Numbered from the stretch's first letter, positions 1-8,853 are shown. The stretch is 64,000 nt of DNA from an uncultured Bacteroidales bacterium (GCA_900315245.1 OMYJ01000009.1:37563-101562); one strand, 5' to 3'. The notes: generated by a model from the letters alone, not told the origin. Program-made: numbers and translations.

Positions 1-522
1 AGTCAGGACCGGCATCTGATCTACTTTGCCGTAATCCTGGAGGCGTTCGGCGAATTTGAGGAGTTCCAGCTCACCATTGTCTTTGTAGATGATGCTGCGG
101 CCGCGGAAGGTCATGATGATCTTCACCTTGTAGCCGTCTTGCAGGAAACGGATGGCGTGGTTGCACTTGAACTCCACATCATGTTCGCTGATCTGCGGAC
201 TCAAACGTATCTCTTTAATCTCCGTCTTGGCGCTGTTCGCCTTGATCTCTTTCAGTTTTTTCTTCTGTTCGTACAGATATTTCTGGTAATCCATCACTTT
301 GCACACAGGAGGATTGGCCTGAGGGGAAATCTCCACCAGATCCAAGCCGTATTCATCAGCAATGGAAAGCGCCTCACGCAACGAGACGATTCGGGGTTCA
401 ATGTTGTCGCCCACCACACGCACGACCTGCGCCGTGATATAGTTGTTGATACGGTGTTGGGCTTCTTTTTTGTTTTTAGGGCCGAAACCTTTGTTCGGAC
501 GGTTGTTCTGAGCGATGACCAA
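1..522 (-). CDS. infC: Translation initiation factor IF-3 (partial, 3' end outside window)
   Basis: IF-3 binds the 30S subunit, keeps it apart from 50S and checks the start codon. About 174 residues are visible before the left edge cuts the gene. The IF-3 N-domain is recognisable (HRINNYI, VGDNIEPRIVSL, LDLVEISP, PPVCKVMDYQKY), followed by the lysine-rich linker and the C-domain (KEIRLSPQISEHD, FRGRSIIY, YGKVDQMPVL). No ATG or GTG exists in frame between the promoter and the conserved N-domain. I used TTG at 522-520; the other candidate is ATT at 558-556, which would add twelve residues, and infC of other bacteria is known to start at AUU. The promoter at 570-577 faces the plus-strand promoter at 617-624. 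Identity is sure; the start is not. Confidence 0.93.
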   Translation of the reverse strand, partial: MVIAQNNRPNKGFGPKNKKEAQHRINNYITAQVVRVVGDNIEPRIVSLREALSIADEYGLDLVEISPQANPPVCKVMDYQKYLYEQKKKLKEIKANSAKTEIKEIRLSPQISEHDVEFKCNHAIRFLQDGYKVKIIMTFRGRSIIYKDNGELELLKFAERLQDYGKVDQMPVLT

Positions 523-569
523 ATTCTTTCTTTTTAGTGTAAAAACTTTATTTATAATTTTTTGGGCGG

Positions 570-577
570 CAAAAATA
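570..577 (-). promoter_or_regulatory. -7 promoter element of infC
   Basis: TATTTTTG on the minus strand, preceded by GTG and followed by CCGCC, 12-55 bases before the two candidate infC starts. It matches the Bacteroidota primary-sigma -7 consensus TAnnTTTG. A start upstream of it would be untranscribed. Confidence 0.75.
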
Positions 578-616
578 CACAATTTTTAATTGTATAATTC
601 GTTTTCTCATTTTTTT

Positions 617-624
617 TATTTTTG
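617..624 (+). promoter_or_regulatory. -7 promoter element for the DUF6089-uppS operon
   Basis: TATTTTTG followed by CAGCC, 22 bases before the ATG at 647. Matches TAnnTTTG. It rules out the earlier in-frame ATG at 590, which lies upstream of it. Confidence 0.75.
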
Positions 625-646
625 CAGCCTTATATTTATACTGAAA

Positions 647-1510
647 ATGAAGAAGACGATTATCGCTATATTGGTGTTTTGCACAGCGTTGCTGACATTC
701 CCCACTGCGCCTGTGCAAGCACAAAATTCAGAGGTGGGAGCTTGTGTGGGGACTATGTTCTACCTTGGAGATCTGAATCCGAAAAAGCTTTTCGCTCAGC
801 CTCATGTGGCAGCCGGACTGGTCTATCGCTATAACATCTCCCCTCGTTGGGCTATCAAAGCGGACTTCATGTTCGGGAAAGTGTCCGCAAGTGACTCCCT
901 GACCAACAACGGATATGCCCGCAATCTCAGTTTCTCCTCCCCGATCACAGAATTTTCTGTTGTCGGCGAGCTGAACTTTTTTCAATTATACACCTCTACG
1001 GGAAAGAATCACTTTGCCCCTTACATTTTTGCCGGTGTCACTGTCTTCTCTTTCAATCCGATGACAGAATACAATAACGAAACATACGAACTACAAAGCT
1101 TGGGCACGGAAGGACAAGGGCTGAACGACATGCCAAAGAAATATTCTCTGACACATTTCGCCTTACCTTTTGGCATCGGATTCCGCTTTAATATCGGAAG
1201 ATATGTCAGTTTGGGCGCCGAATGGAGTTTCCGGTACACCTTCACCGATTATCTGGATGATGTGGGCGGAACTTATTACGACAACGAGCTGCTGCGGGAA
1301 CAGCGCGGCGACATCATCGCTAACTTGGCAGACAGGTCTCCCGAACTTACAGATCCTGATGGAAATCCGCTCCCGTTGCACCAAGCAGGCGAACAAAGAG
1401 GCAATCCCACCACACACGACCTCTATTCGTTTGCCGGCGCCACCCTGACCGTGAAATTCGGCAATTCGGACAGAACCTGCGAATTAAAAAAGAAACGTAA
1501 GAAATACTAA
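647..1510 (+). CDS. DUF6089-like outer-membrane beta-barrel protein
   Basis: A 287-residue protein with a clear signal peptide (MKKTIIAILVFCTALL, cleavage after VQA-QNS). The body has alternating aromatic/hydrophobic strands such as GACVGTMFYLGDLNP, VYRYNISPRWAIKADF and GFRFNIGRYVSLGAEW, as expected of a small outer-membrane barrel, with a lysine-rich C-terminal tail. It looks like the DUF6089 family that precedes uppS in Bacteroidota; function is unknown. It ends 5 bases before uppS, so the two are probably one transcript feeding the bamA-skp block, which suggests a role in envelope assembly. The start at 647 was chosen because it begins the signal peptide and lies downstream of the promoter. 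Confidence 0.8.
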   Translation: MKKTIIAILVFCTALLTFPTAPVQAQNSEVGACVGTMFYLGDLNPKKLFAQPHVAAGLVYRYNISPRWAIKADFMFGKVSASDSLTNNGYARNLSFSSPITEFSVVGELNFFQLYTSTGKNHFAPYIFAGVTVFSFNPMTEYNNETYELQSLGTEGQGLNDMPKKYSLTHFALPFGIGFRFNIGRYVSLGAEWSFRYTFTDYLDDVGGTYYDNELLREQRGDIIANLADRSPELTDPDGNPLPLHQAGEQRGNPTTHDLYSFAGATLTVKFGNSDRTCELKKKRKKY

Positions 1511-1515
1511 TAAAT

Positions 1516-2238
1516 ATGGAAAAAGAGATCAAACACATAGCTATCATCATGGATGGCAACGGCCGTTGGGCTCAACAACACGGCCATGAACGTATTTACG
1601 GTCACTTGAAAGGCGTGGATTCCGCACGCGATGTCGTGAAAGGTGCCAATGCACTCCACATCCCCTACCTCACCTTGTATGCTTTCTCCACTGAAAACTG
1701 GAATCGTCCGACAGATGAAGTCAACTATCTCTTCGAATTGATGGCTGAAACGTTCCTCAAGGAAATCGAAAACCTGATCAGAGACAACATCCGGGTTGTA
1801 TTCTCCGGCCGGATCGACACCCTTCCCGAAGCCACCAAAAAGGTCATCATGGACACGATTGAACAGTCCGCACATTGTACGGGCACCACGGTGAACATGG
1901 CCATCAGCTACAGCGGCCGGGCGGAACTTGCCGACACGGCCAAACAAATCGCCCGTCAAGTCGCCGAAGGCAAACTCAATCCTGAAGAGATTGACGAGCA
2001 AACCATTTGCCAAAACCTTTATCATCCGGAAATCCCCGATGTGGATCTGATGATTCGCACCGCCGGAGACCAACGTATCAGCAACTTCCTGCTGTGGCAA
2101 CTGGCATACGCGGAACTGTTCTTCACACCAGTTATGTGGCCTGAATTCCGCAGAGAACACCTGAAGGAAATCATCGACCAGTTTTCCCACCGTGAACGCC
2201 GTTTCGGAAAAACTGGCGAACAAGTCCGAGCACATTGA
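1516..2238 (+). CDS. uppS: Isoprenyl transferase (undecaprenyl diphosphate synthase)
   Basis: Condenses isopentenyl diphosphate onto farnesyl diphosphate in cis to make the C55 lipid carrier used for peptidoglycan and O-antigen. The 240 residues are full length. The catalytic N-terminal motif IIMDGNGRWA carries Asp13 and Arg17, followed by YLTLYAFSTENWNRP (51-65) and the C-terminal signature DLMIRTAGDQRISNFLLWQ (177-195). Small deviations from the usual sequence (SYSGR for NYGGR, RTAGDQ for RTGGE) do not touch the catalytic Asp. It follows the DUF6089 gene by 5 bases; a promoter for bamA lies just after its stop. Confidence 0.96.
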   Translation: MEKEIKHIAIIMDGNGRWAQQHGHERIYGHLKGVDSARDVVKGANALHIPYLTLYAFSTENWNRPTDEVNYLFELMAETFLKEIENLIRDNIRVVFSGRIDTLPEATKKVIMDTIEQSAHCTGTTVNMAISYSGRAELADTAKQIARQVAEGKLNPEEIDEQTICQNLYHPEIPDVDLMIRTAGDQRISNFLLWQLAYAELFFTPVMWPEFRREHLKEIIDQFSHRERRFGKTGEQVRAH

Positions 2239-2247
2239 TATTTTCAC

Positions 2248-2255
2248 TATCTTTG
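2248..2255 (+). promoter_or_regulatory. -7 promoter element of bamA
   Basis: TATCTTTG followed by CCGAC, in the 36-base gap between uppS and bamA, 19 bases before the ATG at 2275. It lets bamA be transcribed apart from uppS. Confidence 0.7.
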
Positions 2256-2274
2256 CCGACTTTTCTTGAGAAGA

Positions 2275-4887
2275 ATGCGTTTGTTGCAAAATATTGTCCT
2301 AGTGCTGGTTATATGTCTCAGCACCCTCGCCGCCCGTGCACAAGTTGTGGTCGGGGGTGGTGTGCCTGACAATCCCTTGAAAATCGACTACTCGGATCCC
2401 AAGACATACGAAATCGGCGGCATCACCTCCTCGGGAACCGCTCCGCTCGACCAACGGGTGCTTCCTTTCCATGTCGGTGATGTAATTGAAGTTCCTGGGG
2501 AAAAAATCTCCAAGGCTGTCAAAAGCTTATGGAACACCGGCTTGTACGAGGACGTGGAGATTACAGCCACCCGCGTGCAAGGAAACCTCATCTTCCTGGA
2601 CATTCGGCTTGAAGACCGCTCCCGACTCAGCGCATTCGGCTTCAAGGGCACTACAAAAACCGAGGAAAACGACCTCCGGGAAAAACTGAACATCTCCCAG
2701 GGCAATATCGTGAATGACAATATGATCATCACGTGCAAGAACATCATCCGCAAATATTACATTGACAAAGGCTTCTTCGTATGCGATGTGGATGTGCAGC
2801 AGATTCCCAACGAGAAAATCAAAAATGCCGTCAACCTCCTTTTCGACATTCATAAGTCTAAAAAAGTCAAGATTGACAAAATCACCATCAATGGCAACAA
2901 AGGAGTCACAGATGCCGTCCTGCTCCGCTCCATGAAGGAAACCAAAGAAAAATTCCGTTTCATGCCCCTTTACAAGGCGGACACTGCCATCGCATACCTC
3001 TTCAAACACAAAGGCTATTATCAATCCAAGGATATCAAAGACCATTTGGACAACTATTTTGCGGATCGTGTAAAGCTCAGAATATTCAAGCCTTCCAAAT
3101 TCATTAAGGAAAGTTATGAAAAAGACAAGGTGAACCTTATCAACCGGTATAATGAACTCGGGTACCGCGACGCAGTCATCACTCACGACACCTTCTACGT
3201 CAAAAGGAACAACATGTACATTGACATAGACGTTGATGAGGGTGCGCAGTATTATTTCCGGAACATCTCGTTTGTAGGCAATACCATCTACCCCACTTCG
3301 CTTCTCAAACAACTGCTCGGCATCAGCAAAGGCGACATCTATAACCAGAGCCTGCTGACCAAAAACCTGACCATGAAGGAAGACGGCGAGGATATTGCCT
3401 CCCTTTACATGAACAACGGTTACTTGTTCTTCAGCGCCAACCCCGTGGAAGTCGGTATTGATGGCGATTCCATTGATATCGAAATCCGTATCCGGGAGGG
3501 CAAGAAGGCCAAATACAATCAGATTACGATTGCGGGCAACACCAAGACGAATGACAACGTGATTCTTCGTGAACTCACCACCATTCCCGGACAGCTGTTC
3601 AACCGCGCCGACATTATCCGTTCGCAACAGGTGCTGATGGCCATGGGGTACTTCAACCAAGAGAAGATGGACGTTCAGCCGCGCCCGAATGAAACCGACG
3701 GCACCGTGGACATCAACTATGTGGTGGAGGAGACAACCTCCGACCAACTCTCGCTCTCTGCCGGATTCGGCGCCATGGGTTTCATGCTCACCGCCGGCAT
3801 CGCCTTTAACAATTTCTCCACAAAAAAGCTTTTCAAAAAAGACGCCTGGACCCCCATCCCTGGCGGTGACGGACAACGCATCGCCCTTAATGCCTCTGTC
3901 AGCACCAAATACTACCAATACTACAATTTCTCTTTCACCGAACCCTGGTTGGGCGGAAAGAAACCCAACGCTCTTACTGTCGGCGCCTATTACCAAAAGC
4001 AGACCAACGGCTATAACAAAAAAGATGACGACAAATACGCATACACCAGCATTGCAGGTGCATCTTTATCCATTGCCAACAAACTAAAATGGCCGGACGA
4101 CTACTTCCAGATGTCCCATACCTTGTCTTACGAATACTACAATGTGAAAAAATGGGGTTCCTTCATCTTCCCCACCGGCTATGCCCACAGCTTGAGCTAT
4201 ATTTTCACTATATCCCGAAACTCAATCAACGCGCCTATCTATCCTCGTGAAGGTTCCGAAATCACCTTCTCCATGCAGCTGACACCGCCATATTCCGTCC
4301 TTTCGCATAAGGACTACAGCAACGCCACTGACCAGGAGAAATACAAATTGTTGGAATATCACAAATGGAAACTCAGCGTGTCGTGGTTCACACGCATTGT
4401 GGACAACCTGGTGCTGAATGTGCGTATGAAAATGGGATTCATGGGGTGTTACAACAAAACCATCGGTATCTCCCCGTTCGGCAGATTCTATCTTGGCGGT
4501 GACGGCATGAGCAACTTCTCTTACGACGGCCGCGAGATCATCGGTATGCGCGGTTATGAAGACGATGTCCTCTCTCCCAATGTGAACGGCAGCGTCATCG
4601 GTGCCTCTATTTACCAGAAATTCACCGCGGAACTGCGTTATCCGATCACCCTCAACCCATCGGCGACCGTTTATGTGCTGGCTTTTGTCGAAGCCGGTAA
4701 GGGCTGGATCGACAAACGTGAGTACAACCCGTTCCAGATGCACAAGTCCGTCGGTTTAGGTGTGCGTGTCTATCTGCCGATGTTCGGCCTGCTTGGTTTC
4801 GACTGGGGTTACGGTTTTGACCCCGTCCCCGGCATCTCCAACTGGCGGAAGCAGTTCCACATCTCCATAAACCAATCTATAGATTAA
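2275..4887 (+). CDS. bamA: Outer membrane protein assembly factor BamA
   Basis: Core of the BAM machine that folds and inserts beta-barrel proteins into the outer membrane. The product is 870 residues: a signal peptide (MRLLQNIVLVLVICLSTL..ARAQ), a run of POTRA domains over roughly residues 60-460 with the usual GN-containing strand starts (INGNKGVTDAVLL, FVGNTIYPTSLL, IAGNTKTNDNVIL), and a C-terminal 16-strand barrel that includes the conserved loop-6 motif IGMRGYEDD. ATG at 2275 is chosen over an in-frame TTG at 2266 because the signal peptide begins there. Three Skp-like chaperones follow, which hand unfolded barrels to BamA. Confidence 0.95.
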   Translation: MRLLQNIVLVLVICLSTLAARAQVVVGGGVPDNPLKIDYSDPKTYEIGGITSSGTAPLDQRVLPFHVGDVIEVPGEKISKAVKSLWNTGLYEDVEITATRVQGNLIFLDIRLEDRSRLSAFGFKGTTKTEENDLREKLNISQGNIVNDNMIITCKNIIRKYYIDKGFFVCDVDVQQIPNEKIKNAVNLLFDIHKSKKVKIDKITINGNKGVTDAVLLRSMKETKEKFRFMPLYKADTAIAYLFKHKGYYQSKDIKDHLDNYFADRVKLRIFKPSKFIKESYEKDKVNLINRYNELGYRDAVITHDTFYVKRNNMYIDIDVDEGAQYYFRNISFVGNTIYPTSLLKQLLGISKGDIYNQSLLTKNLTMKEDGEDIASLYMNNGYLFFSANPVEVGIDGDSIDIEIRIREGKKAKYNQITIAGNTKTNDNVILRELTTIPGQLFNRADIIRSQQVLMAMGYFNQEKMDVQPRPNETDGTVDINYVVEETTSDQLSLSAGFGAMGFMLTAGIAFNNFSTKKLFKKDAWTPIPGGDGQRIALNASVSTKYYQYYNFSFTEPWLGGKKPNALTVGAYYQKQTNGYNKKDDDKYAYTSIAGASLSIANKLKWPDDYFQMSHTLSYEYYNVKKWGSFIFPTGYAHSLSYIFTISRNSINAPIYPREGSEITFSMQLTPPYSVLSHKDYSNATDQEKYKLLEYHKWKLSVSWFTRIVDNLVLNVRMKMGFMGCYNKTIGISPFGRFYLGGDGMSNFSYDGREIIGMRGYEDDVLSPNVNGSVIGASIYQKFTAELRYPITLNPSATVYVLAFVEAGKGWIDKREYNPFQMHKSVGLGVRVYLPMFGLLGFDWGYGFDPVPGISNWRKQFHISINQSID

Positions 4888-4941
4888 ACTTATGACAATA
4901 TTATAGTCTTACCAAAAGTTAACAATAAAAAAATATAAACG

Positions 4942-5475
4942 ATGAAAAAACAACTCTTATTCACAGGCTTATTGATGCTGATCGCGTTTTTCGGATTCGC
5001 ACAGAAATATGCGTATATCAATTCCGAATACATTCTTTCCCAAATTCCTGAATACAAAGAGGCCCAGGCTGAATTAGACCGCGTGGCTGTGCTTTGGCAA
5101 AAGGAAATTGAAGCCAAATTCTCCACGATTGACTCCATGTACAAACGCTACCAGGTGGAGTCCATCACCCTTCCGGAGCAAATCAAACGGAGCCGTGAAG
5201 AAGCCATCATCGCCCAAGAAAAGGCTGCCAAAGATTTGCAAAAGAAACGTTTCGGTCAGGACGGCGACCTTTTCAAGAAACGCGAGGAACTGGTGAAACC
5301 CATCCAAGACCGTGTAATCAATGCCGTTAACGACTATGCCAAAGAAAAGGGTTATGCTTTCGTTTTCGACACCGCCGGCGATTTGACTATCATTTACGCC
5401 GACCCGAAATGGGACATCAACGAGCAGGTGCTCTCAAAAATGGGCATCTCCGTAAACAGAGATATGGATGAATAA
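4942..5475 (+). CDS. Skp/OmpH family periplasmic chaperone (copy 1)
   Basis: Small periplasmic chaperone that holds unfolded outer-membrane proteins on the way to BamA. 177 residues with a signal peptide (MKKQLLFTGLLMLIAFFGFA-QKY), the start motif YAYINSEYILSQIPEY, a long charged coiled-coil arm (about 45-125) and the closing strand GYAFVFDTAGDLTIIYADP. The C-terminus has an extra tail (KWDINEQVLSKMGISVNRDMDE region) compared with the short bacterial Skp. First of three tandem paralogues directly after bamA. Confidence 0.9.
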   Translation: MKKQLLFTGLLMLIAFFGFAQKYAYINSEYILSQIPEYKEAQAELDRVAVLWQKEIEAKFSTIDSMYKRYQVESITLPEQIKRSREEAIIAQEKAAKDLQKKRFGQDGDLFKKREELVKPIQDRVINAVNDYAKEKGYAFVFDTAGDLTIIYADPKWDINEQVLSKMGISVNRDMDE

Positions 5476-5504
5476 TATATAATAAGAACGTAAAGAAAAT
5501 TTCA

Positions 5505-6002
5505 ATGAAAAAGATTGTTTTGATTTTGGCTATCGCCGGACTATTTTCTGTCCAAGCTGCCCATGCGCAAAAATATGGACACGTTAATTCAAGTGAAATT
5601 CTGGAAGTGATGCCGGGAATTGACTCTTTGCAAATCAAATTGCAAGCTTTCCAGCAAGATTTACAGTCTATGTATGAGAACATGATGACGGAATATCAAA
5701 CTAAAAAGGAGAAATTTGACCGCGAAGTCGGTACCATGTCTTCCGCAGTGCGTCAAGTGCGTGAAAAAGAACTGATGGATCTGGGCAACCGCATTCAGGA
5801 ATTCCAAGCCAGCGCGCAGGAAGACCTTGAGGACAAACAGTACGAGTTGGCCAAGCCTTTCCAAGATGCCATTCAAGAAGCTATCAACAAAGTGGCGAAA
5901 GCCAATGGCTACTCCTACATCTTTGACACGAAAACGCTGCTGTACTACGGCACCTCCGATGATATCACCCCGCTGGTAAAAAAAGAACTTGGCATTAAAT
6001 AG
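5505..6002 (+). CDS. Skp/OmpH family periplasmic chaperone (copy 2)
   Basis: 165 residues with signal peptide (MKKIVLILAIAGLFSVQAAHA-QKY), the motif KYGHVNSSEILEVMPGID, a coiled-coil arm and the final strand GYSYIFDTKTLLYYGTSDDITP. It ends LVKKELGIK, almost the same ending as copy 3 (VKNELGIK), so copies 2 and 3 are closer to each other than to copy 1. It starts 29 bases after copy 1 and ends 8 bases before the ATG of copy 3; one operon. Confidence 0.9.
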   Translation: MKKIVLILAIAGLFSVQAAHAQKYGHVNSSEILEVMPGIDSLQIKLQAFQQDLQSMYENMMTEYQTKKEKFDREVGTMSSAVRQVREKELMDLGNRIQEFQASAQEDLEDKQYELAKPFQDAIQEAINKVAKANGYSYIFDTKTLLYYGTSDDITPLVKKELGIK

Positions 6003-6010
6003 TGGCTATT

Positions 6011-6514
6011 ATGAAAAAAATCCTCATAATTTGCATTATTGCGGTGTGCTGCCTCACCGCCGGATATGCCCAAAAGGCGAAATTCGGGCATGTTGATTAT
6101 GGCACTGTCATGAAGGAGATGCCCGGCATCGACACCGCACAACAAGCCTTGCTGGAATACCAGCAAGAGTTGGAAGCTGTGGGCAAACAGATGGCTGACG
6201 AGTTCAAGACCAAACAGGCCGAATACGCCAATCTGGCAAACACGACCACTTCCTCTGCCATCTTGAAAGTGAAAGAGGACGAATTGACGAAACTCTACAC
6301 CCGACTTCAGGATTTTGTTTCCTCCAGCGAGATGGATATCCAGAACAAACAAATCGAACTCCTCAAACCCTTCCAAGACAAACTTCTGGAGGCTATCAAA
6401 AAGGTGGCGGAAAACGGCAAATACACCTACATCTTCGACATCACCATGTGCGCTTACTACTCCGACACTGAAGATATTACCGCCGCCGTCAAGAACGAAT
6501 TGGGTATCAAATAA
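6011..6514 (+). CDS. Skp/OmpH family periplasmic chaperone (copy 3)
   Basis: 167 residues: signal peptide (MKKILIICIIAVCCLTAGYA-QKA), motif KFGHVDYGTVMKEMPGID, coiled-coil arm and the strand KYTYIFDITMCAYYSDTEDITA. The ATG at 6011 is preferred to a GTG at 6002 that overlaps the stop of copy 2, because the signal peptide begins with MKK. The perfect palindrome at 6541-6570 lies 26 bases after the stop and may end or stabilise the transcript. Confidence 0.9.
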   Translation: MKKILIICIIAVCCLTAGYAQKAKFGHVDYGTVMKEMPGIDTAQQALLEYQQELEAVGKQMADEFKTKQAEYANLANTTTSSAILKVKEDELTKLYTRLQDFVSSSEMDIQNKQIELLKPFQDKLLEAIKKVAENGKYTYIFDITMCAYYSDTEDITAAVKNELGIK

Positions 6515-6540
6515 TTAAAACAGAAAAAAACGTATATCCC

Positions 6541-6570
6541 TGTAGAGACGCAAAATTTTGCGTCTCTACA
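6541..6570. repeat. Palindromic element P1 (perfect 15-base arms)
   Basis: Left arm TGTAGAGACGCAAAA is followed directly by its exact reverse complement. It lies between the third skp gene and the next gene and is not followed by a T run, so it is not a plain terminator. It belongs to the GTAGRGRCG family seen at seven other places in this window. Confidence 0.85.
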
Positions 6571-6622
6571 TTGTTTATATGACAATGTAACGATACTCTT
6601 GAAATAAACTAACAACCCCAAA

Positions 6623-6676
6623 GTCTTACGTCTTACGTCTCACATCTTCAATAATCCATAACCTATAACCCATAAC
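6623..6676. repeat. Heptamer tandem repeats (GTCTTAC units, then CCATAAC units)
   Basis: Three 7-base units GTCTTAC, GTCTTAC, GTCTCAC are followed by a degenerate stretch and then CCATAAC, CTATAAC, CCATAAC. The array ends 8 bases before the M3 peptidase ATG. Confidence 0.8.
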
Positions 6677-6684
6677 CATTAAAA

Positions 6685-8727
6685 ATGAACCCTTTCACCC
6701 AAAACTGGACCACTTTGCGGCAAACTCCGCCGTTCAATGAAATCAAAACCGAACATTATCTGCCTGCGTTTGAGCAAGCTATCGTTGCCGCGAAGCAGGA
6801 TATAGAAAACATTGTCAATCAGAAAGATGCGCCTGATTTTGAGAATACTGTCGTGGCGTTGGACCGTGCGGGAGAACAACTCGCCACCGTTGCCGATATT
6901 TTTTTCAACCTTTTGGAGTGTATTGGCGATGACGAGATGCAGGCCGTGGCGGAGAAGGTGCAGCCGCTATTGGTGCAGTACGAGAACGAAGTCTATCAAC
7001 ACCCCGGATTATTCGCCCGCGTCAAGGCTGTGTATGACCGCCAAAAGCAGGAGGCTTTCCTGACTGGTGCGGACAAGATACTGTTGGACAAGACTTACGA
7101 CGCTTTCGTGTCGGGCGGCGCAAATTTGCCGGAGGAGCAGAAAAAGCGTTTCGCCGAATTGAGTTTGGAACTGGCCACCCGACAACTTGACTTCGGGCAG
7201 CGTGCGTTGAAAGCCACCAATGCATGGTTCGTACATCTCGAAAAGGAGTCTCCGCGACTTGCGGGCATTCCCGAAAGTGCTCGCGCCCTCGCCGCACAAA
7301 AAGCATCCGAAAAAGGGTTGGAGGGCTATGTCTTCGACCTTTCCGCGCCCGACGTGAACACGGTGCTGACATACGCCGATGACCGTTCTCTGCGCGAGGA
7401 AGTCTATATGCATTCCAGCAAGAAGGCATACGGCGGGGAGTTTGACAATTGCGACAATATCAAAGCCATTCTGAAATGCCGTGAAGAGATTGCGCATTTG
7501 CTTGGATATAAGCATTATGCAGACTATGCCTTGCGGAATCGCATGGCGAAAGATTTAGCGCATGTCTATAAACTTCTTGACGAATTGAAAGCCGCCGCCT
7601 TGCCCACCGCTAAACAGGAAATCGAAGAGCTGAGGCAATTTGCTCAAAAACAAGGCTTTAACGATACTTTCCAGCGTTGGGATCTGAGTTATTACATGGA
7701 AAAGCTCCGTCAGGAAAAATTCCAGTTAGAGACCGAGAAATTGAAAGTTTATTTTCCGCTGAATCAGGTAATTGAAGGTGTTTTCGGATTAGCCACCACG
7801 CTATATGACCTGCGTTTTGTAAAAACGAAAGATATTCAGCCGTATCATCCTGATGTTCAAGTATATGAGGTCTATCGCGGCGAACAGTTCATGGCGGTGC
7901 TCTATCTCGACTTCCACCCGCGCAGCACGAAACGCAGCGGTGCATGGATGACGGAGTTCCGCGACCAGCATGAGGACGCCAACGGAAACGACATCCGCCC
8001 GTGGGTGAGCCTGGTGATGAATTTCACCCCGCCGACGAAAGAACAACCAGCCCTGCTGACGGTCAACGAGGTCAACACGTTCCTGCACGAGTTCGGACAC
8101 GCTTTGAACGGGATGCTTTCCGAGGTGAAATACGCCACGCTTTCGGGCACGCACTCGCCCCGCGATTTCGTGGAACTGCCTTCGCAGCTAAACGAGAATT
8201 GGCTTACGGAGCCGGAATTCCTGCGCACTTTCGCCCGCCACTACCAGACCGGCGAGCTAATTCCTGACGAATATGTCGCGCAGCTGAAGAATATGAACAA
8301 GTTCATGGCGGGATATTTGTGCGTGAGGCAGCTCTCTTTCGGCTATTTAGACATGATGTGGCATACGATGGCTGCCGATGAAGTGGATGACATTCTTCGT
8401 TTGGAACGTTCCATATTTGACACGGTGGAAGTGCTGCCGGTGGTGCCGGGAGCCTGCATGAGCACCTCCTTCGGCCATCTCTTTTCGGGTGGCTACGCTG
8501 CCGGTTATTACGGCTACAAGTGGGCGGAAATGCTTGAGGCAGACGCTTTTGCATTGTTCAAAGAGAATGGTGTGATGAACCATGATACCGCGCAAAGGTA
8601 CTTGGAGACCATCCTTTCCAAGGGCGGCTCTGTGGATGCCATGGAGATGTTCGTCAATTTCCGCGGCCGCGAACCGAAAATCGATGCATTACTGGAACGT
8701 GACGGTTTGTTGGCTGTTAGCTGTTAG
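6685..8727 (+). CDS. M3 family zinc oligopeptidase (Dcp/OpdA-like)
   Basis: Cytoplasmic or periplasmic metallopeptidase that trims short peptides; no signal peptide is present, so probably cytoplasmic. 680 residues, full length for the family. The zinc site is intact: HEFGH at 468-472 (two His ligands and the catalytic Glu469) and the third ligand Glu497 in DFVELPSQ. N-terminus NPFTQNWTTLRQTPPFNEI is typical of peptidyl-dipeptidase Dcp/oligopeptidase A; sequence alone does not tell which specificity it has. The last residues (LLAVSC) and the stop codon are encoded by 7-base repeat units, so the natural 3' end has been rewritten by the array. Confidence 0.92.
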   Translation: MNPFTQNWTTLRQTPPFNEIKTEHYLPAFEQAIVAAKQDIENIVNQKDAPDFENTVVALDRAGEQLATVADIFFNLLECIGDDEMQAVAEKVQPLLVQYENEVYQHPGLFARVKAVYDRQKQEAFLTGADKILLDKTYDAFVSGGANLPEEQKKRFAELSLELATRQLDFGQRALKATNAWFVHLEKESPRLAGIPESARALAAQKASEKGLEGYVFDLSAPDVNTVLTYADDRSLREEVYMHSSKKAYGGEFDNCDNIKAILKCREEIAHLLGYKHYADYALRNRMAKDLAHVYKLLDELKAAALPTAKQEIEELRQFAQKQGFNDTFQRWDLSYYMEKLRQEKFQLETEKLKVYFPLNQVIEGVFGLATTLYDLRFVKTKDIQPYHPDVQVYEVYRGEQFMAVLYLDFHPRSTKRSGAWMTEFRDQHEDANGNDIRPWVSLVMNFTPPTKEQPALLTVNEVNTFLHEFGHALNGMLSEVKYATLSGTHSPRDFVELPSQLNENWLTEPEFLRTFARHYQTGELIPDEYVAQLKNMNKFMAGYLCVRQLSFGYLDMMWHTMAADEVDDILRLERSIFDTVEVLPVVPGACMSTSFGHLFSGGYAAGYYGYKWAEMLEADAFALFKENGVMNHDTAQRYLETILSKGGSVDAMEMFVNFRGREPKIDALLERDGLLAVSC

Positions 8728-8853
8728 CTGTTAGCTTTTGGCTATTGGCTTAAACAATAACTATAACAATAACTATAACTATGACTATAACTATTGCCTG
8801 ATCACTGATCACTTTTGCCTATTGCCTATTGCCTTTTGCCTTTTGCCTTTTGC
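8708..8853. repeat. Long heptamer array overlapping the M3 peptidase stop codon
   Basis: Starts inside the coding sequence with TGTTGGC, then three TGTTAGC units, TTTTGGC and TATTGGC, all exactly 7 bases. The TAG stop lies in the third unit. It continues as AACTATA/TAACAAT-type and then TTTTGCC/TATTGCC-type units to about 8853. Apart from this array and the azlC promoter, the 210-base gap holds nothing else I can see. Confidence 0.85.

Noticed and set aside
590..646. Upstream in-frame ATG for the DUF6089-like gene
   Set aside because: It lies upstream of the -7 promoter element at 617-624, and the signal peptide begins at 647.
2527..3996. Long open frame of 489 codons antisense to bamA
   Set aside because: It mirrors the codon structure of bamA, has no recognisable domain or promoter, and bamA itself is unmistakable.
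8708..8853. Possible CRISPR array
   Set aside because: Units are 7 bases with no spacers of constant length, and there are no cas genes in the window.
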